A stretch of DNA of 52,706 nt from the NCBI GenBank assembly GCA_001804285.1, contig MHFR01000068.1, forward strand, positions 167,230-219,935, read 5' to 3'. The notes beneath the pieces were generated by a model. That model saw only the letters and a list, made by a program, of their open reading frames with translations, did not search any database and had not been told where the DNA came from. Below, piece by piece: positions 12,601 through 18,600 of this stretch. Position 1 is the first letter of the stretch. Every line of letters starts with the position of its first letter. The position numbers and the translations under genes were made by a program. This DNA comes from Candidatus Danuiimicrobium aquiferis. Lineage in GTDB: Bacteria > Omnitrophota > Omnitrophia > Omnitrophales > Danuiimicrobiaceae.

Positions 12601-15600
12601 AGGAAAAAATGGGTATTTCGTATCGGTCTTGCCGGTGTTTTTACGTTCAGCTTGGTGTTTGTCGTTGAGCTGTGGAAAAGTGCAAGACGAGTTTACGAGG
12701 CTCAAACGACGGCATTGAATATTGACCACCGGGAATCACTTCAGATTGCGTATCGGACCCCCAAAGATTTTGCCATCAAAGGAATTCCGCCTGAGCGTTT
12801 AGAGTTCTATAGAGGACAATGGCGTCAATTTTTACAGGACTTTAAACGGAGACAGGACGTGTCAGCCGTCGACCGTGAGCTGGTGGATGGGTTTATACGA
12901 TTATCTGCGGATTCCTACATCGGGCCCAATCTGAGTGTCAACGGGGCGGCCATGCGTTTACCGGTCGATGTCATGCGCGTTGAGCGCGGTTTGGTGCCTG
13001 TTGTGGACATTTTGCGTTTTTCGGAAGCCCCGAAGGACATGCAAATCGTTTATATGCGATATTTATTTCGGTTGACGGTATTTGAAAAGGCTTCGCCGGT
13101 CGGGAAAAATTTGCTGGCGATTCGAAAGCAAGTAATCGACGAATGGAAGGCAAGATTTGCGGCCGCAAAACAAAAAATGCCGGAAGCAGATGTTGTGTAT
13201 GTTCCACTGGAGAGTGATGAAAAGCCTGAATACGCGAAAGGTTTATATGATGATTTTCTTTTAAATCCGATTTATCGAAATTGGTTTCAGCATTATGCGA
13301 TTTATGAAACGCAGATATATTATGAACCGATGATCAATTTGGTATTAAATCTAAAAGCGATGGTAGCAAAAGGCAGGTCGATAGCGAAATTGGAAGATTG
13401 GACGGCTTACGCTGAAGAATACGTGAGCTCATTTCCTGTTTCCGAACAAAAAGAAACGAAGCAGTTATTGGATTTGGTTACGGTTTTTATTAATTCCGAC
13501 GGTTCAATTAATGTGTTTTATTTGAGAAATGCGGCGTTAAAAAAGACACAACAAGGTTTGTTGGGAGGTGAATTATTGCCGTATGACACGGCAAAGGCCG
13601 TGAGCAAAGTCAGGGGATTACATATAGACGAATCTTACGACTGGTCCATGTCTATGATTGCATTCGATTGGATGGCGACACAAATTCCAAGGGCGGTTTA
13701 TGTTGAGGATCTGCCGGCTCTGAAAAAAGGGGAAATTGCGTACGGAGAAAAACAAGGGGATCGAAAATATTGGCCGGCTGTCGGGACGGAGTGGATCGTA
13801 AAAGATTTCCATGGAGTCGTGTTGGTTGGCGGAAAAGATTTAAAGGACGAAACCTTGGCGGGAAAAATCAAATCACAATTGCAGGTATTGCGGACGTTCG
13901 CGAAAAGCGATTCTATTCGAAAAGCGGTGGATCGTTTATTGGGTCCGCAAGCGGAAATTTATGTGGGAAACGGCATCGAGCTCAACGGAAACGCGCCGAA
14001 AAGTCCTCTGATTAATCCCTTTTCCGAAGAAAAGGGTGGCAGTTCAAAATATGTTTACTTTTTTGATTATGCGCGATTCATGGAATTATCGGATGAAATG
14101 CAATTCGAAGTGCTCCGACAATTGAATTGGCAGGATATTGCCGGTGCGCAGACCAAACCCCGCTCGGAAACCCGTACCGTTTCTGTAACAGAGGCGGAAG
14201 AGTATAAAGCCGGTTTCTTTAAGGCCTTGGCGATTTTTAGCAAAATTAAATTACAACAATCGATTATCCAAAGAGAAGAACAATTGCTGGCAGCAGTCAC
14301 TTACCACGGATCACGGCATTTAGCTTGGAGGGCTTTCGTTTGGACGATCAGTATGGCGGCTGGTTTAATGATTGGCGGCATCATTTATGTTCTCTTTAGA
14401 GTCCATTTTTCATGGGATGGAATATGGTTGATAGGCTTATTGATTCTTATCCCCGGAATATACGGGAAGGATGTCTGGAAGGATAGCGTCATTGCCCATC
14501 AGCATCGCGCAAAAATCAGAGAGTTAGGAAATGAGATAAAGGAACTTAAGGCTGAACAAAAAAAGTTATTAGCAAATAAAAATATTTCAATTAAGCCGGT
14601 AGTCTTGGGTAACGATGAAACTGTGACGATTTCAGCCCACCATCTTTTGCGCGTTGTGGTCCCGCGTTATTTTCAGTTGAGGTTCCCGCCGGAGGCGAAA
14701 GGCGAGGCACAGAGCTATTTCCCCATGGAAATCAGGCGGTGGGATTCCAGTCAAGAGACAATGTATTTTCGGGCGGAAGATGACTATTACGAAATAAACG
14801 GCCAAGGAAAGAATGTGACAGGCCAGAACAGAAGCGGGGGAATCATCCGGGTTGAATTGATGCCGGGCGATCGGATTTCAATTACAAATTTTCTTGGTAT
14901 TCCCGTGCGTATTTATTCGGTGAAACCTTCCCAGCAAGATCGCTCAGAAGCACGCAACGCAGATGGCGGTCAGGCAGAGGAAGAACAACCGGACAGGCCG
15001 AAGTATAAGTTGACGCGGCGCGCATTGTTTGTACAGACAATTGTTCTTCCGGCTGCCAATAAAATGTTGTCGAATTTAAGGATCGGCGGCGCCGTCGCAA
15101 AGCAGGCGGTGGATCTTTTGAGCGGTTTTGCCGGGAAAATTGTGATTAATCCTCGTCCGCCCGCACGCCAATTTATTAATTGGTGGGTAGGAGAGGAGTT
15201 GTTTTGGGCGGCCGAGTCTTATATAGGGGAAAAACCTCAAGCAGTCCGTGATGCGATGGATTGGCCGGTTGGTTCTCGGATATCCTTGACTGCGAATATA
15301 CTGCATATGGATTGGAAACGAGAAGTGTGGCAGGGAAAAGAAAAGGAATTTGATGCTCTGTACCAACAGATTACCGATCAAGCGGTTCAGAAAATCAAAA
15401 CCAATGATCTTGAGTGGCGACGTTTTATGGGCGCAGTTTTGAGTTTTGATACGAAGACGAGTACCATGAAAGGAGATTTCGCGTTCGATCCCAACGGCTG
15501 GCTGAATTTGGACCGTCTGTGGTCTTTGAAGCTTGAATATGAAAGAGCGGCAAAAGAAAGTTCGCTGCAGGCACTTCGTTGTTTGCAGGAACATTTTATC

Positions 15601-18600
15601 AGTGAGATGGTCCATCGGCAGTTTAAACCTTTTATTCTTAAGCATGCTGCTCCGTTTGCCGAGCGAGCACCCCAACTTTTTGATGAAATCTATGCTTCTG
15701 CGAATGAGGACGTTGCAAGAGAACTTTCCGGGAGAGTCAGACGAGGAGATTTTCAAAACGAAGCGGCGGTAAAAGATGAACTCATGTGGACAAGAAAATT
15801 GAAGCAACTTCAAGACGAACTTCTTGAGATGCCTTTTCGCGGCGCGAAATGGCAGTTTTATCGCTTGCCGGATCTAAAACGCGAGATCGCAATGCTGTCA
15901 GTGTCAACGGCCTCGAAGGACCATGGTGCGGTGCCATCACATCCGGCTGGGCGGACTGTTAAGCCACGAACGCGGACGAGTTTTCTCACTGATGCGCAAG
16001 AGAAACCTACTTCCGCTTTACCCCGCTCGGAAGCCCGAAGTGAGGATCTCAGCGGTATTCGTTTCCCGCGCAGAACATTTCTCGGGAGCACTTTGTCGGC
16101 CATCACGCCTCGAACAGTACGGGACCGGCTTGGAAGTTTTATGTCCCAACAGATAGGAATGCCTCAACAGGTCCTGGCGGACCATTCTCCGGCCGGCTTA
16201 CGGAAGCTTCTGACGCAATTGTGGTTCGACGACGTGCCGTGGGTGTGGGCACAAATGTTGATTCAGGAAAGTTTTATGTCCTCTGATGAGCGCGTTGTGC
16301 CGTCCGGGACGCCTGTTGATATCCTCGCCAAAAAAGTTCTGTTTCTTCAGTGGAAGGAAACGGTTTCAGATGATGAGTGGAACAGGATTGCGACCAATGT
16401 GAATCGTGCGAGACGAAGTATTCAAGGCAGTACGGAGGAAAATGGTTCCGCTTTAGCGCATGAATGGAGAAAATTTTCAAATGACGCCCAAGAGCCCGAT
16501 TCGCCAAGGAGCGAAGCCGAAATAGATTTCAATAAAAGAGTGGTTTATGAATCGTTGAGGAGAGAATTCGTTTGGGAGAAATTAAATGCGCGGCTCCGTG
16601 ATTATGCATTGAGGTTAATTCTGAATATGAGGAACGACACAAATTCATTAGTCGCGAGAATCAGCCAAATGCCGGAAGAGGACCGTGTCGAGCTTGAAAA
16701 GGCGATAAGTGCATATCACCACGCATTTTTTTATTCGCCCCGTCCTCAGCATATTCATTTCTATTATGCTGACAAAAGAAAGCGAATGACACGGCGACTT
16801 GAGCGCCTCAAAGGATGGCGTGTGATCCTTGAACGGAGATTTAATGGAATTTCAGGAGATGCGTTTGATTTCAACCGGCTGGATCAAAAGATTAGCGCGC
16901 TTGAGAATGCTATCAAGGACACCGAAATGAAAAGCGGATTATTGGCAAAAGTTTTTTCAATGTTTAGCCGCTCGGAAGCGCGCTCAACTCCGGGCGTGGC
17001 ATGGAGGCCCCGCTCCGAAGCACGCGTGATGAAAGGGTTGCTGGGGACAGAGCACCCGGAAGGGTTCCGGGAATTTTTTGAGCTTGAGGAAGGTTTTTCA
17101 AAATCAGAAGATCCTTTTGCGGTTTACATCAGAATGAAAAGGCGTGAACGCAATTCTGAGAAGTATGCAACCGAAGCGGAATTGAACAAACTGATTGATG
17201 AAGCACAGGGGTTAATCGACGAACGGGGAGCCCGTGTTGATTTCCGCGACAAAAAACAGCTGACTCAATATTTGACAGCGTTGGGAAAACTGACGGAATA
17301 TGTGTCGATCAATATTGTGGTGGCGTATGATGTTCGCCGGCTGAATGAAAAAGGAATCGGAATATCGAAGGAGATTAAACTAAAATTATTCAGGCGTGTT
17401 CGACAGCTGGTCCGAGAACATATCCGATCGAATTGGCGCAAATGGACGGATTCGGATCCGGAATTATTGACATTGGGGCTTATGCCCGACACGACGAATA
17501 ATAATGATAAAATATCGTTGCAGATTAATCCTGAAGAACTTTATTTCCGGCGGATGAAAATGTTGAGCCTGTTTATCCAATTTGGCAGGGCATTGCCGAT
17601 GATCCGAAAAAACATGAGTTTTCCGGCTTCCGAGAAAATCTTTTTATGGCCCGATGTTTTAACGATTCAGGGATTAAATCAGCTGAAAGCAGCGCAGCAG
17701 CCGGGTGTGCGAATTATTGTGTCTGAGCCGGGAATGTTTCAAGTGAACGGGCATGCGATTCAATACGGCCTTTATTATGACGAGAAAGAAGCGCAGTTTG
17801 TTTTGGTGTCATTTGATCCGGCTTTGAAATTCGATATAGTTCTGCCGGTGAATATGTCACAAGGTAACTATCTCACCAAGTTTAATAAAATCTTTGCGGA
17901 TGAACTGGTTTACTCGCCGTCTCTCAGAACCCTTTTATGGGACAAGAATGTTCAGTCAGCGTTATTCGGAAAGTCAAATATTCCGAGAGCGGATGAAATG
18001 ATTATTCCGGAATCGGCCGGCCGTGATGAAGTTTTGGAGATGCTCCGGGTATTCCAGAAACGGATCGGCGGAAAAGGAACTGTGATTATTCTACCTGCAC
18101 GGGAATTCCGGGCGCGGGGAATGCTCCGGACGCGCCGTTTGGCAAATTACATATTGGATAAGATTGCGGAACTGCAAAAGAAAGGTCCGGTGGTGGTCCG
18201 GAAGCAAATCAAACCCCGGCCGGTGATGATTGATCAGAAACCCTATGAGTGGCGGGTTCGGTCTTATGCGTTTCAGGAAAACGGCGTGTCCCGGTTCGGA
18301 GGAGCGATCTTTGCGATTGGAAAGCCCGAAGAGCATTTAAACCTGGTTTTGACCGAAGATGAATTTTTCTCGATTTATCCGTATGATGACAGGGAACGGT
18401 TACAACAGGAAATCCGTGAACTGACGGTGAAAGTAATGGATGTGATTCAAGGAAAATTTGTTGGCTTTGATCTTTTTGAAGATGCCGGTGACGTTAGCCA
18501 GGGCAAAGGTCCGGCTTTAAATGTGCTTGAGGCCAATGAAGGTTGGTCAGCCATTCCTCCCAATATCGTTTCCCATTTTCCGCATTTAGTAAAGGCCTTT

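Noticed and set aside
15076-15813. 245-codon frame on the minus strand
   Set aside because: Lies fully within the giant gene, lacks recognisable motifs and has the composition of an antisense shadow.
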